Shown here piece by piece: positions 1-7,107 of a DNA stretch of 17,951 bases (positions are counted from its first letter, which is position 1; each line of letters begins with the position of its first letter). The position numbers and the translations under genes are program-made. Under the pieces are notes generated by a model. It ran no database searches. It worked only from the letters and a program-made list of their open reading frames with translations, and was not told where the DNA came from. Origin of the DNA: HGM13006 sp963649625 (GTDB lineage: Bacteria; Bacillota; Clostridia; Oscillospirales; Oscillospiraceae); assembly GCA_963649625.1 (NCBI GenBank), contig CAVJIP010000124.1, positions 1 through 17,951 on the forward strand, in the 5' to 3' direction.

Positions 1-682
1 GGTCATAGACCAGGTCATCCCGGCCTTGGAGCCGATCCTGGACATACTCCAGAATGCACTTTTAGTACCTTCCCCGGTATTTCTTTCCCACACGCATTTT
101 CCCGTCCACCACCTCAATGCAGGGCTTCAAATGTAGCAGATTGGCCCCCAGGGCCACCACGGTGGAGCAACGTCCGCCCTTTCGCATATAGTCCAGACGA
201 TCCAGCAGAAAGCTGGCCTCCACTCGTCCGGCCAGTTCCCGGAGCCGGTCTGCGATTTCGACGGGGGACAGCTCTCCGGCCTCTGCCATGGCTACGGCCT
301 CGCAGACAATATGCCCGTGACCGGAGGAAAGGTTTCTGGAATCCACAACGAACACCCGGCCAGAAAACTCCTCTGCGGCCACACAGGCGTTTTGATAGCA
401 GGAGGAGAAGTCTGCGCTGATGTCCACATGGATAATGGCATCCGCCTTTTGCAGAAGCCGGGAAAACATATTATAATAATCGCCTACGTTGTTGGCGGCA
501 GTGGAGCATAGTTCGCCGCCGGCAGCCACATGGGCGAAGATGTCGGCGGGAACAATGTCAACGCCGTCACGGAAGGTTTCGCCGCCCTTCATGGTGTACA
601 GGGGAAGAAGCTCTACATGGTGCTGTTGCAGATATTCCGGGCGGAGGTCGCAGGTGCTGTCGGATGTGACCTGAATGTGCAT
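1..682 (-). pseudogene. DegV-family fatty-acid-binding protein, interrupted by an in-frame stop; C-terminus runs off the window
   Basis: DegV proteins bind a fatty acid and, as FakB, present it to a fatty acid kinase for phosphorylation in the cytosol. The reading frame from ATG at 682 shows the family landmarks in order: TDSTCDL near residue 7, a VDSRNLSSGHG segment near residues 113-123, and LDRLDYMRKGGR followed by LKPCIEVVDGK. After GKKYRGRY, residue 207 is a TAA at 62-64. The same frame then continues without another stop to base 1 as KCILEYVQDRLQGRDDLVYD, which is what an intact DegV has at this point, so the break is one nonsense codon (possibly GAA to TAA) and not a frameshift. Intact members are about 280 residues; 206 are read here. 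The ATG at 682 is preferred because AGGAG lies 8 nt upstream; a GTG at 691 overlaps that site. Biological nonsense mutation, recoding or base error cannot be separated from sequence alone. Confidence 0.85.
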
Positions 683-724
683 GGCAAACACTCCTGTTCA
701 TAGTGAGTAGAATTTTATGAGCAT

Positions 725-753
725 ATTATACTGTCTGCCGTGGATTTTTGCAA
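725..753 (-). promoter_or_regulatory. Sigma-A promoter of the degV-family gene
   Basis: On the minus strand TTGCAA (-35, plus-strand 748-753) and a perfect TATAAT (-10, 725-730) are separated by exactly 17 bp. Transcription would start near 718, leaving a leader of about 36 nt with AGGAG before the ATG at 682. The same TTGCAA-17-TATAAT arrangement recurs upstream of the peptidase C26 gene. Confidence 0.75.
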
Positions 754-864
754 TCCCCTTTGTGACAAGTGAGAGGAGTTGGTCAAATATCGTAGAAGAA
801 AATTGTGGAGCAGCGAAAATGTTGACAAAATTCAAAAAATATTCACACACCGGCGATTGGACTG

Positions 865-882
865 TGCTATGATAAAATCATA
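865..882 (+). promoter_or_regulatory. Possible extended -10 promoter with overlapping dyad, upstream of the hdeD-like gene
   Basis: TGC-TATGAT (865-873) is an extended -10 element. It sits inside a perfect inverted repeat, TATGAT-AAA-ATCATA (868-882), which could be a repressor site or chance in AT-rich DNA. There is no good -35 at 17 bp, which extended -10 promoters can tolerate. A start near 880 would give a leader of roughly 140 nt containing the hairpin at 969-1001. Confidence 0.4.
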
Positions 883-968
883 AGCTCGGCATCTTGTTTC
901 CATCTTCGGTCTCCTCTCTTTTTTGTTCCTATATGAAATGTTTTTCCGAAGGGATGCCGGTTTATTCA

Positions 969-1001
969 GGCACCGGCATAGCTGTTCCCTATGCCGGTGC
1001 C
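969..1001 (+). promoter_or_regulatory. Perfect 12-bp hairpin just upstream of the hdeD ribosome binding site
   Basis: Bases 969-980 pair without mismatch with 990-1001, with a 9-nt loop at 981-989. The stem is GC-rich and ends 7 nt before the AAGGAGG at 1009-1015. No T-run follows, so it is not an ordinary terminator. It may stabilise the transcript, bind a protein, or affect ribosome access; which one cannot be told from sequence. Confidence 0.55.
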
Positions 1002-1023
1002 GCCCATCAAGGAGGAAATCAAA

Positions 1024-1551
1024 ATGTTTGATCTGTTTCGCAGGCTGAAAATGCAGGTGCTGCTGACGGCGGTGCTGACGCTGATTTTGGGGGTTATTCT
1101 GCTGTTTCTGCCCGGCATGGCCATTGGGACGCTTTTGGGCATTCTTGGCTGGGTTTTGGTGATTACCGGGGTGGTGTCCCTGCTGTCGGTGCTGCTGACC
1201 CACGGAACTATGACAGGCCAGGGGGATCTGGTGCTGGGGCTTTTAGAACTGGCCTCGGGAATTGTGGTGCTGATGCGGCCCAATTTCCTGGTTTCCCTGG
1301 TAGGGATTCTTTTGGGGCTTCTCCTGGTGATGCACGGGGCCCGGGACATTCAAAGCGCCCGGGAGGCCAAGGCCCTGGGCTTTGATTGGAAGCTGTCTCT
1401 GGGGGTCGGCATTGTTACGGTGCTCATGGGTGCCGTGGTGATATTCAGCCCTGTTTCCACGGCCCGGGTGCTGCTGCAAATGACGGGGGTGTTCCTGATC
1501 GTGGACGCAGTGGGCGACCTGATTCTGATTGGAATCAGTGGCCGAACATAA
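1024..1551 (+). CDS. HdeD/DUF308 family membrane protein
   Basis: A 175-residue, almost wholly hydrophobic protein with about six membrane-spanning helices arranged as three hairpins, matching the HdeD/DUF308 family in length and texture. HdeD of Escherichia coli is linked to acid resistance; in Bacillota most members have no known function, so none is claimed here. Helices run roughly at residues 10-30, 34-56, 66-82, 86-104, 119-139 and 145-170, with a charged loop (ARDIQSAREAKALGFDWK) after the fourth. The start is taken as the ATG at 1024, which has AAGGAGG 8 nt upstream; an in-frame ATG at 991 lies inside the hairpin arm and has no ribosome binding site. The gene is monocistronic, followed at once by a terminator. 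Family assignment is confident, role is not. Confidence 0.82.
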   Translation: MFDLFRRLKMQVLLTAVLTLILGVILLFLPGMAIGTLLGILGWVLVITGVVSLLSVLLTHGTMTGQGDLVLGLLELASGIVVLMRPNFLVSLVGILLGLLLVMHGARDIQSAREAKALGFDWKLSLGVGIVTVLMGAVVIFSPVSTARVLLQMTGVFLIVDAVGDLILIGISGRT

Positions 1552-1565
1552 TCATAAGGAATGCT

Positions 1566-1603
1566 CTGCGGTGTCGGATGATAAACGGCACCGCAGTATT
1601 TTT
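1566..1603 (+). terminator. Rho-independent terminator after the hdeD-like gene
   Basis: An 11-bp stem with one T-G wobble (1566-1576 with 1586-1596), a 9-nt loop and the tail TATTTTT at 1597-1603. It lies 15 nt after the stop codon and separates this gene from the next operon. Confidence 0.85.
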
Positions 1604-1626
1604 GCAATTTTTTGTGATAGTGCCGA

Positions 1627-1655
1627 TTGCGGCAATGCCGGGATATTAGTATAAT
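1627..1655 (+). promoter_or_regulatory. Sigma-A promoter of the C39-like/MATE/transglutaminase-like operon
   Basis: TTGCGG (1627-1632) and a perfect TATAAT (1650-1655) are 17 bp apart. The start would be near 1662, just before the inverted repeat at 1663-1687. Confidence 0.7.
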
Positions 1656-1662
1656 ATAGTAT

Positions 1663-1687
1663 CAGAGCCGCCAGAGAGCAGGCTCTG
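1663..1687 (+). promoter_or_regulatory. Inverted repeat at the 5' end of the C39-like operon transcript
   Basis: CAGAGCC (1663-1669) and GGCTCTG (1681-1687) are perfect complements around an 11-nt spacer. The repeat begins at the expected transcript start and ends 4 nt before the AAAGGAG at 1692-1698. It could be an operator or a 5' stabilising hairpin. Confidence 0.45.
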
Positions 1688-1707
1688 CCGGAAAGGAGAA
1701 AAAAGCA

Positions 1708-2334
1708 TTGAAGCTGATAAATGTGCCATATATTGACCAAACGGAAAAGTATCCCACAGGCTGTGAAAGCATCTCGGCGGTGATGCTGCTGAAATACCTG
1801 GGCTATCCCATCGAGCCGGAGGAGTTTATTGACCGGTATCTAACCAAGCGGGATTTGGAATACCGGCAGGGGCGGCTCTTTGGCCCGCATCCTGATGATG
1901 CCTTTGTGGGCAGTCCCTATAACAGGGAGGACGGCTCCTATGGCTGCTATGCCCCCTGTATTGCGGCGGCGGTGCGGCGGGTGGTAGGCGCACGGTTCCA
2001 GGTGACGGTGGAGCAGGGGCAGACCATGGAGACGCTATGCCGGAGGTATATTGACCGGGATATGCCGGTGATTCTTTGGGCGACCCTGAATATGGAGTCT
2101 GCCAGCTTGGGAAAGGTTTGGAATCTGGCGGATCGCCGGGGACAGTTCCAGTGGGTCAACCACCAGCATTGCCTGCTGCTGGTGGGCTATGACCAGGAAA
2201 AATACTATTTTAACGACCCCTGGCAGAACGCCGGGTGCATTGGGTATGACCGGGCACTGGCCAGCCGGCGGTATCATGAGATGGGTTCTCAGGCAGTGGG
2301 CCTGGAGGAAAGTGTGCAGAGACTTGGGGAGTGA
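1708..2334 (+). CDS. C39-like family cysteine peptidase-fold protein, apparently cytosolic
   Basis: A 208-residue protein with the features of the peptidase C39-like papain fold. The likely catalytic Cys19 is in PTGCESISAVMLLKYLG, which is the usual start helix of these domains. The partner His154 is in NHQHCLLLVGYD, followed by YFNDPW (Asn169/Asp170), where the third residue normally sits. It begins at TTG 1708, chosen because AAAGGAG lies 9 nt upstream and the domain starts at once; no ATG fits. Many relatives are secreted or fused to peptide-exporting ABC transporters. This one has no signal peptide, no membrane helix and no ABC partner, and its 3' end overlaps a MATE exporter gene. Its substrate is unknown; cutting or modifying a small peptide or an amide in the cytosol is possible. 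The fold call is confident. Confidence 0.8.
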   Translation: MKLINVPYIDQTEKYPTGCESISAVMLLKYLGYPIEPEEFIDRYLTKRDLEYRQGRLFGPHPDDAFVGSPYNREDGSYGCYAPCIAAAVRRVVGARFQVTVEQGQTMETLCRRYIDRDMPVILWATLNMESASLGKVWNLADRRGQFQWVNHQHCLLLVGYDQEKYYFNDPWQNAGCIGYDRALASRRYHEMGSQAVGLEESVQRLGE

Positions 2335-3715
2335 TCTGACCCGAACCGGGAAAAGCCCGGTGCTGCTGGCGATTTTGCTGTCGGTACCGGCGATTTTAGA
2401 GCAGCTTTTGGTGACGGCTACCTCCTATGTGGATACGGCAATGGTGGGCTCCCTTGGTGCGGGAGCCACTGCGGCCATTTCCGTCACCGCCTCCTGCAAC
2501 TGGCTGATCAACGGAATCATTATGGCCCTGGGGGTGGGGTACAGTGTCCGGGTGGCCTACTACATCGGGGCCCGGCACCGGGAGCAGGTCTGCGCCGTGC
2601 TGATTCAGGCGGTGCTGGGCGCAGCGGTGCTGGGCCTGGGGGCTATGCTTTTGGGAGTGCCCTTGAGCCGTGTGCTCCCTGGCTGGATGGGTGCGGAGGA
2701 GGCCATTCGGGGGGATGCGTCTGTGTATATGCTGATTCTGATGGCCGCCCTTCCGGCCCGGGCCTTCCATGCGGTGTTCTCCGCAGTGCTTCGCTGCATG
2801 GGAGACACTAAAACCCCTATGGCAGTCAACACCCTGGTGAATCTTTTGAACGTGGTGCTCAATTACTTTATGATCTATCCCACCCGGCAGGTTTCCCTGC
2901 TGGGACAGAGCCTGACCATGCCGGGTCTTGGCCTGGGGGTAGGCGGTGCGGCACTGGCTACGGCGGCGGCCATCACCCTGGGGGCCGTTTGGCTGACCCT
3001 GACGGCCCTGAAGGGAGAATATCGCCCCGGCTGGCGGGGAAATATCCACCTGGACATGGGCATTCAGCGGGAGGCCTTAAGGGTTGCTGTCCCGGTGGCT
3101 CTGGAGCGGATCACCATTTCCACAGGCCAGATTATTATGACCCGGATGGTCAGCACACTGGGGACGGCGGCACTGGCGGCGAATTATGTGGCGGTGACGG
3201 CAGAGCAGATTTGCTATATGCCCGCCTATGGCATTGCCTCAGCAGCTACGGCCCTGACAGGCCAGAGCGTAGGGGCCGGAGACTACCGAGGGGCCAAGCA
3301 CTATGGGAATATTACCGGCGGGCTGGGGGCGGGACTGACGCTGATCCTGGCGGCGGTGATGTTTTTGTGCTCGGATATGCTGGGCAGTGCTTTTTCCAGC
3401 GACCTGGAGGTGGCCGCCCTGTCCGGGCGAATGCTGCGAATCGTGTCGGTGGCGGAGCCTATGTTCTCCATGTATACGGTGATGGCCGGGGCCCTGCGAG
3501 GGGTAGGAGAGGCCAAATATCCCTTTTATGTGGGGGCTGTTTGTATGCTGGGGGTTCGGATTGCCCTGGCCAGCGTGATGTTGTTTGGGTTCCACATGGG
3601 CCTGGAGGCGGTGTGGATCGCCATGGCGGTGGATTTGAATCTGCGTGGCGTGCTGAATTATCGGAGGTTCCACCGGGGACGGTGGATTCCGACCAGGAAG
3701 GGAGAAACGGTATGA
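2312..3715 (+). CDS. MATE family efflux transporter
   Basis: A multidrug/toxin extrusion antiporter with about twelve membrane helices in two homologous halves, roughly 467 residues and thus normal for the family (about 450). MATE proteins use a sodium or proton gradient to expel drugs or metabolites. The first half has the typical TATSYVDTAMVGSLGAGA segment in helices 1-2, and the second half starts at VAVPVALERITISTGQ. The start is uncertain: GTG 2312 has GGAGG only 3 nt upstream and puts 14 residues before helix 1; ATG 2276 adds 12 residues but has no ribosome binding site; TTG 2324 is also possible. All overlap the end of the C39-like gene, so translation is probably coupled. The stop overlaps the next start as ATGA. 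The exported compound cannot be read from the sequence. Confidence 0.88.
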   Translation: MCRDLGSDLTRTGKSPVLLAILLSVPAILEQLLVTATSYVDTAMVGSLGAGATAAISVTASCNWLINGIIMALGVGYSVRVAYYIGARHREQVCAVLIQAVLGAAVLGLGAMLLGVPLSRVLPGWMGAEEAIRGDASVYMLILMAALPARAFHAVFSAVLRCMGDTKTPMAVNTLVNLLNVVLNYFMIYPTRQVSLLGQSLTMPGLGLGVGGAALATAAAITLGAVWLTLTALKGEYRPGWRGNIHLDMGIQREALRVAVPVALERITISTGQIIMTRMVSTLGTAALAANYVAVTAEQICYMPAYGIASAATALTGQSVGAGDYRGAKHYGNITGGLGAGLTLILAAVMFLCSDMLGSAFSSDLEVAALSGRMLRIVSVAEPMFSMYTVMAGALRGVGEAKYPFYVGAVCMLGVRIALASVMLFGFHMGLEAVWIAMAVDLNLRGVLNYRRFHRGRWIPTRKGETV

Positions 3716-5082
3716 AGGATTTACTGGAGGCCATCGGCTACCCGCTGCCGGAGGACATTGAAAAATTGAAGTGGTATGGGGACTTTGAGGGATGTCTCAG
3801 CCTGATTGACCAGCGGATGGAGGAAAACATCCCAGAGACGCTAAGGCGCAAGCTCCAAATGGAGCGGGTGCAGCTACAGCGAATGCGCCGGGACTATACG
3901 GTGACGCCAGAGGCGGCCCAGCAGGTGCTGGCCCAGCGGCTTCGGGATTGGAGACCGGAGGAGCTGGAGGAGCTTCGCCGGGAAAATGTGCTGGACTGGA
4001 TTTTCGTCAACGGCCAGGTGCGGTATATCGACACGTTTTATGAGAACCTGATTAAGATTCGGGGAGACATAGCGGCACGGCAGCGGATGCCTGCCCAGCC
4101 GGAGAAGCGGACGGATCTGGAGCTTCGCCGGGAGGCGGTGGCCTTGATGAAGGAGAATCGCCGGGTGGTTTGCCGGATGAAGCTGCGGGCTTATTTGAAT
4201 GTTTCCTTGCAGGCGTGTAAAGGAGATGAAAAATTACACATATGGCTCCCATACCCATTGGAAGAAATACAAATAAGGAACGTGAATCTTTTGAAGGCAA
4301 CTCCTGCATATTTCTTCCTGCCCGGTCCCCACACGTCCCAGCGAACCGTCTACTTTGAAGGGCCAGGAGAGGCCATGAGACAGACGGAAATCATCTACAC
4401 TCTGGAAAACCACATGGAATATGTGGAGCTGGATCCGGAGAAGGTTACGGCCCAGCGGCCCACCTTTGCGCTGGAAGAACAGCTGCCCCACATTGCCTTT
4501 ACCCCCTACCTTCGGGCCCTGGCGGCAGAGCTGGTAGGGGAGGAGCAAAATCCCCTGAAAAAAGCCCGGAAAATCTACGATTTTGTGACCCGGCAGGTGA
4601 ACTACAGCTATATGCGGGGGTATATCAGCCTGCCGGTGATTCCGGAGTATTGCGCCTCCCGACTCCGGGGAGACTGTGGTGTTCAGGCCCTGACCTTTAT
4701 CACCCTGTGCCGGATTGTGGGGGTGCCGGCCAAGTGGCAATCGGGCTTATATGCCAACGAAAATGAGGCGGGCTGCCATGACTGGGCCATGTTCTATGTG
4801 GAGCCCTACGGCTGGCGCTGGGCGGATTGCTCCTTCGGCGGCTCCGCCTGGCGGCGGGGAGATTTGGAGCGATGGGACTTTTATTTCGGAAATCTGGAGC
4901 CCTACCGGGTGGTGCTGGCCTCGGAATTTCAAGAAGATTTTCTGCCGGCCACCAGATACCTTCGGGCCGACCCCTATGACAACCAAAGGGGAGAGGCGGA
5001 GACGGATGAGGGGGCAATACCGAGAAGCCTTTGGGATGCCGGATCGGAGACGCTGGAGATAGAGCTTTGGGGAGAGAATTAG
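3712..5082 (+). CDS. Transglutaminase-like superfamily protein, cytosolic
   Basis: A 456-residue protein whose C-terminal part (about 280-380) is a transglutaminase-like papain fold. The catalytic triad is visible as Cys322 in RGDCGVQALTF, His356 in GCHDWAMFYVEPYGW and Asp372 in RWADCSFGG. Bacterial members are usually proteases or amide-hydrolysing enzymes rather than true cross-linkers. The first 150 residues are charged and helical and not recognised; residues 155-250 look beta-rich. There is no signal peptide or membrane helix. The ATG at 3712 overlaps the MATE stop (ATGA) and has AGGGAG upstream, so it is translationally coupled. Bases 4221-4300 are only about 36% GC, well below the rest of the gene. 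With the C39-like protein it gives two papain-fold proteins flanking one exporter. Substrate unknown. Confidence 0.82.
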   Translation: MKDLLEAIGYPLPEDIEKLKWYGDFEGCLSLIDQRMEENIPETLRRKLQMERVQLQRMRRDYTVTPEAAQQVLAQRLRDWRPEELEELRRENVLDWIFVNGQVRYIDTFYENLIKIRGDIAARQRMPAQPEKRTDLELRREAVALMKENRRVVCRMKLRAYLNVSLQACKGDEKLHIWLPYPLEEIQIRNVNLLKATPAYFFLPGPHTSQRTVYFEGPGEAMRQTEIIYTLENHMEYVELDPEKVTAQRPTFALEEQLPHIAFTPYLRALAAELVGEEQNPLKKARKIYDFVTRQVNYSYMRGYISLPVIPEYCASRLRGDCGVQALTFITLCRIVGVPAKWQSGLYANENEAGCHDWAMFYVEPYGWRWADCSFGGSAWRRGDLERWDFYFGNLEPYRVVLASEFQEDFLPATRYLRADPYDNQRGEAETDEGAIPRSLWDAGSETLEIELWGEN

Positions 5083-5120
5083 TTTTGCATTAAAAGAAAG
5101 AAAACTTGCAAAATTTCCCC

Positions 5121-5148
5121 TTGCTTTTTCGCTGAATTATGGTATACT
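5121..5148 (+). promoter_or_regulatory. Promoter of the opp operon, with a leader of about 110 nt
   Basis: TTGCTT (5121-5126) and TATACT (5143-5148) are 16 bp apart, and TG at 5140-5141 makes this an extended -10 element. Transcription would start near 5155. The leader to 5264 contains a stray TTGACG (5191-5196) and a seven-codon reading frame MKVLQMS from ATG 5171, but no clear riboswitch or terminator structure. A well-formed AAGGAG (5251-5256) sits 8 nt before oppA. Confidence 0.65.
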
Positions 5149-5264
5149 AGGAAACATATTCACCGGGGATATGAAAGTTTTACAAATGTCTTGACGTTCT
5201 TCAAAATCCGGATGACATGAAGTAAAAGATTCATTCTGCGGAATTATGACAAGGAGAGAATGCT

Positions 5265-6944
5265 ATGAAAAAAATACTGAGCCTAACATTGGCACTTTCC
5301 CTGATGGCGGCCATGCTTTCCGGCTGCGGCGGAAGCGGCAGCTCGGCAGAGGGCAGCAGTGCCGCAGCTACCTCCGCTGTTTCAACGGCAGAGACCCAGG
5401 GCACCGTCGCAGCAGAGACCGGGCTTGACACAAGCAAATTTCTGGTGATCCAGGACGAGAACCCGGATACGGTGGATCCCCAGTGCACCACATCATATTA
5501 CACGGTAGCTATGAACATTTTTGACCGTCTGGTGGAGGTTCAGTCCAACGGAGACGGCACCTCAGAGATCGTGCCCTCTCTGGCCAAGTCCTGGGAGATT
5601 GCCGATGATGGCCTCACCTACACCTTCGCCCTGAACGAGGGCGTGAAGTTCTCCAACGGGGCGGAGCTTACCTCCTCTGATGTGCTCTATACCATTATGC
5701 GTATGCTCACCTATGAGAAGGCGGTCAATGACGACATTTACGACATGATTCAGGGTGCCCAGGACGTGGCTGACGGAAAGGCCGAGACTCTCAGTGGTTT
5801 CCAGGTCATTGACGACTATCATTTTTCCATCACCCTAGCAGAGCCCTATGGCGCATTCCTGGCCTGCCTGACCACGCCCGGTGCTTCCATCTTCGATGAG
5901 GAGACCACTGAGCAGGCCGGCGATCAGTTCGGCATTGACCCCGCTGTGACCATCGGCTCCGGCCCTTTCGTGTTCTCCGGCTGGGAGCTGAACTCTGAGC
6001 TGGTGCTTGCCGCCAACAAGGACTACTGGGATGGCGTGCCGGCCTGTGAGGGCCTGATTCTGAAGGTTATCCCCGATGAAGCCACCGCCAGAATGATGTT
6101 CGAGAACGGCGAGCTGGACATTCTCGACATGGACAACAACTCCTCTCAGCTGGAGTACTTCCTAAACAACGACCAGTACAAGGATCAGATTGTGTCCGGC
6201 CCACGTGTTGGTACCTACTATATTATGCTCAACGAGAACTTCACCGAGCTGAGCGATGCCAGAGTGCGCAAGGCCCTGCAATATTCCATTGACCGTCAGG
6301 CCATTCTGGATTCCCTCTATGCGGGCCTGGGCCAGCTGGAAAACGGCATCTTCCCTCACGGCCTGATCGGCTATAACGAGAACCTGCCTGAAATCCCCTA
6401 CGATGTGGAAAAGGCCAAGGAGCTGCTGGCGGAGGCCGGCTATCCCGATGGCTTTGATATGGAGCTTTGCTACTCCTCCGATGCCGGACAGACCACCAAG
6501 GATCTGCTGGAGATCGTCTCCGCCTACTGGAAGGAGATTGGGGTCAACGCCCAGGTCACGGAGATTGACGAGGGCAGCTTCCTGGATAAGCGGGCCGCCG
6601 GTGAGATTGAGGCATATACCTCCAACTGGTCTGCGGACTTTAACGACCCCGATAACTTTATCTATTCCTTCTTCGGCAACACCGCCAACATTGAACGCCG
6701 CGGAATTGGCTACACCAACAGCGATGCCATCGCCCGGGTGGCCGCAGCCCGTGCCATTGTGGACGAGGACGAGCGCATCCAGGAATATCAGGCTCTGGAG
6801 GAGCTGATTATTCAGGAGGATGCCGCCTGGGTGCCTCTGTTCAGCAAGGAGCACGTTTTCGTGGTCAATCCCCGTGTCTCCGGCTTTAAGGTCTCCTGGA
6901 ACGGTTGGAGCGGCAACTACTATCGTAATGTCAGCGTGAGCTGA
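5265..6944 (+). CDS. oppA: ABC transporter substrate-binding lipoprotein, oligopeptide/dipeptide type (SBP family 5)
   Basis: The extracellular binding component of the peptide importer encoded downstream. The first 21 residues are a lipoprotein signal: lysines at 2-3, a hydrophobic core, and the lipobox LSGC with Cys21 as the lipidated residue. A Gly/Ser/Ala-rich linker follows to about residue 60. The rest is a family 5 solute-binding protein, with NPDTVDPQ near the start of the mature domain, a segment VPSLAKSWEIADDGLTYTF and the hinge-region AGYPDGFDMEL. At 559 residues it has the usual length. Family 5 proteins bind peptides, nickel, opines or sugars; the gene order with two permeases and two ATPases points to peptides but does not fix size or sequence preference. 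It is first in its operon, and the hairpin after it probably makes oppA mRNA more abundant than the rest. Confidence 0.9.
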   Translation: MKKILSLTLALSLMAAMLSGCGGSGSSAEGSSAAATSAVSTAETQGTVAAETGLDTSKFLVIQDENPDTVDPQCTTSYYTVAMNIFDRLVEVQSNGDGTSEIVPSLAKSWEIADDGLTYTFALNEGVKFSNGAELTSSDVLYTIMRMLTYEKAVNDDIYDMIQGAQDVADGKAETLSGFQVIDDYHFSITLAEPYGAFLACLTTPGASIFDEETTEQAGDQFGIDPAVTIGSGPFVFSGWELNSELVLAANKDYWDGVPACEGLILKVIPDEATARMMFENGELDILDMDNNSSQLEYFLNNDQYKDQIVSGPRVGTYYIMLNENFTELSDARVRKALQYSIDRQAILDSLYAGLGQLENGIFPHGLIGYNENLPEIPYDVEKAKELLAEAGYPDGFDMELCYSSDAGQTTKDLLEIVSAYWKEIGVNAQVTEIDEGSFLDKRAAGEIEAYTSNWSADFNDPDNFIYSFFGNTANIERRGIGYTNSDAIARVAAARAIVDEDERIQEYQALEELIIQEDAAWVPLFSKEHVFVVNPRVSGFKVSWNGWSGNYYRNVSVS

Positions 6945-6960
6945 GCTTATCCGGCATAGG

Positions 6961-7004
6961 CACCTGAGGAAGGGCGTCCAAGGACGCCCTTCCCAGGTGG
7001 TTTT
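6961..7004 (+). terminator. Large intercistronic hairpin between oppA and oppB, partial terminator or processing site
   Basis: Bases 6961-6979 pair with 6982-6999 over 18 bp with one bulged A, around a very tight loop, and TTTT follows at 7001-7004. The hairpin begins 17 nt after the oppA stop. No good promoter is visible between it and oppB, so incomplete termination or 3'-end protection of oppA mRNA is more likely than a full stop. Confidence 0.7.
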
Positions 7005-7107
7005 CGGAGATTTTTTCCAAGGGACATAAGATTGACGGAGCTTTCAGACCGCTTCGCAGAAAGGGGAGCGGCGTGAAGATCCCGCCAACAGAAAGGATGA
7101 ATACCCT

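Larger units (their letters stand above)
683..1023. other. Intergenic regulatory region between the divergent degV-family and hdeD-like genes
   Basis: This 341-base stretch is AT-rich up to about 960, unlike the coding DNA around it, and holds no convincing gene. It contains the leftward promoter at 725-753, an isolated TTGACA at 822-827 without a -10 at the right distance, an extended -10 element at 865-873 inside a 15-bp dyad, and a perfect hairpin at 969-1001 next to the hdeD Shine-Dalgarno. Confidence 0.6.

Noticed and set aside
822..827. TTGACA as -35 of an hdeD promoter
   Set aside because: No -10 at 15-19 bp; the nearest good -10 is about 40 bp away.
2189..2275. In-frame upstream extension of the MATE reading frame beginning at ATG 2189
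   Set aside because: It lies deep inside the C39-like gene, has no ribosome binding site, and would add about 40 residues without family resemblance before the first helix.
2989..3711. Long open frame fused in front of the transglutaminase-like protein
   Set aside because: It is a Gly/Arg/Pro-rich shadow of the MATE gene in another frame; the ATG at 3712 with AGGGAG is the real start.
5083..5113. TTTTGCA/TGCAAAA inverted repeat after the transglutaminase-like gene as a terminator
   Set aside because: The stem is 7 bp, AT-rich, with a 17-nt loop and no T-run; too weak to call.
5171..5194. Seven-codon frame MKVLQMS in the oppA leader as a possible attenuation leader peptide
   Set aside because: Ribosome binding site is poor, there is no run of regulatory codons and no competing terminator hairpin downstream.
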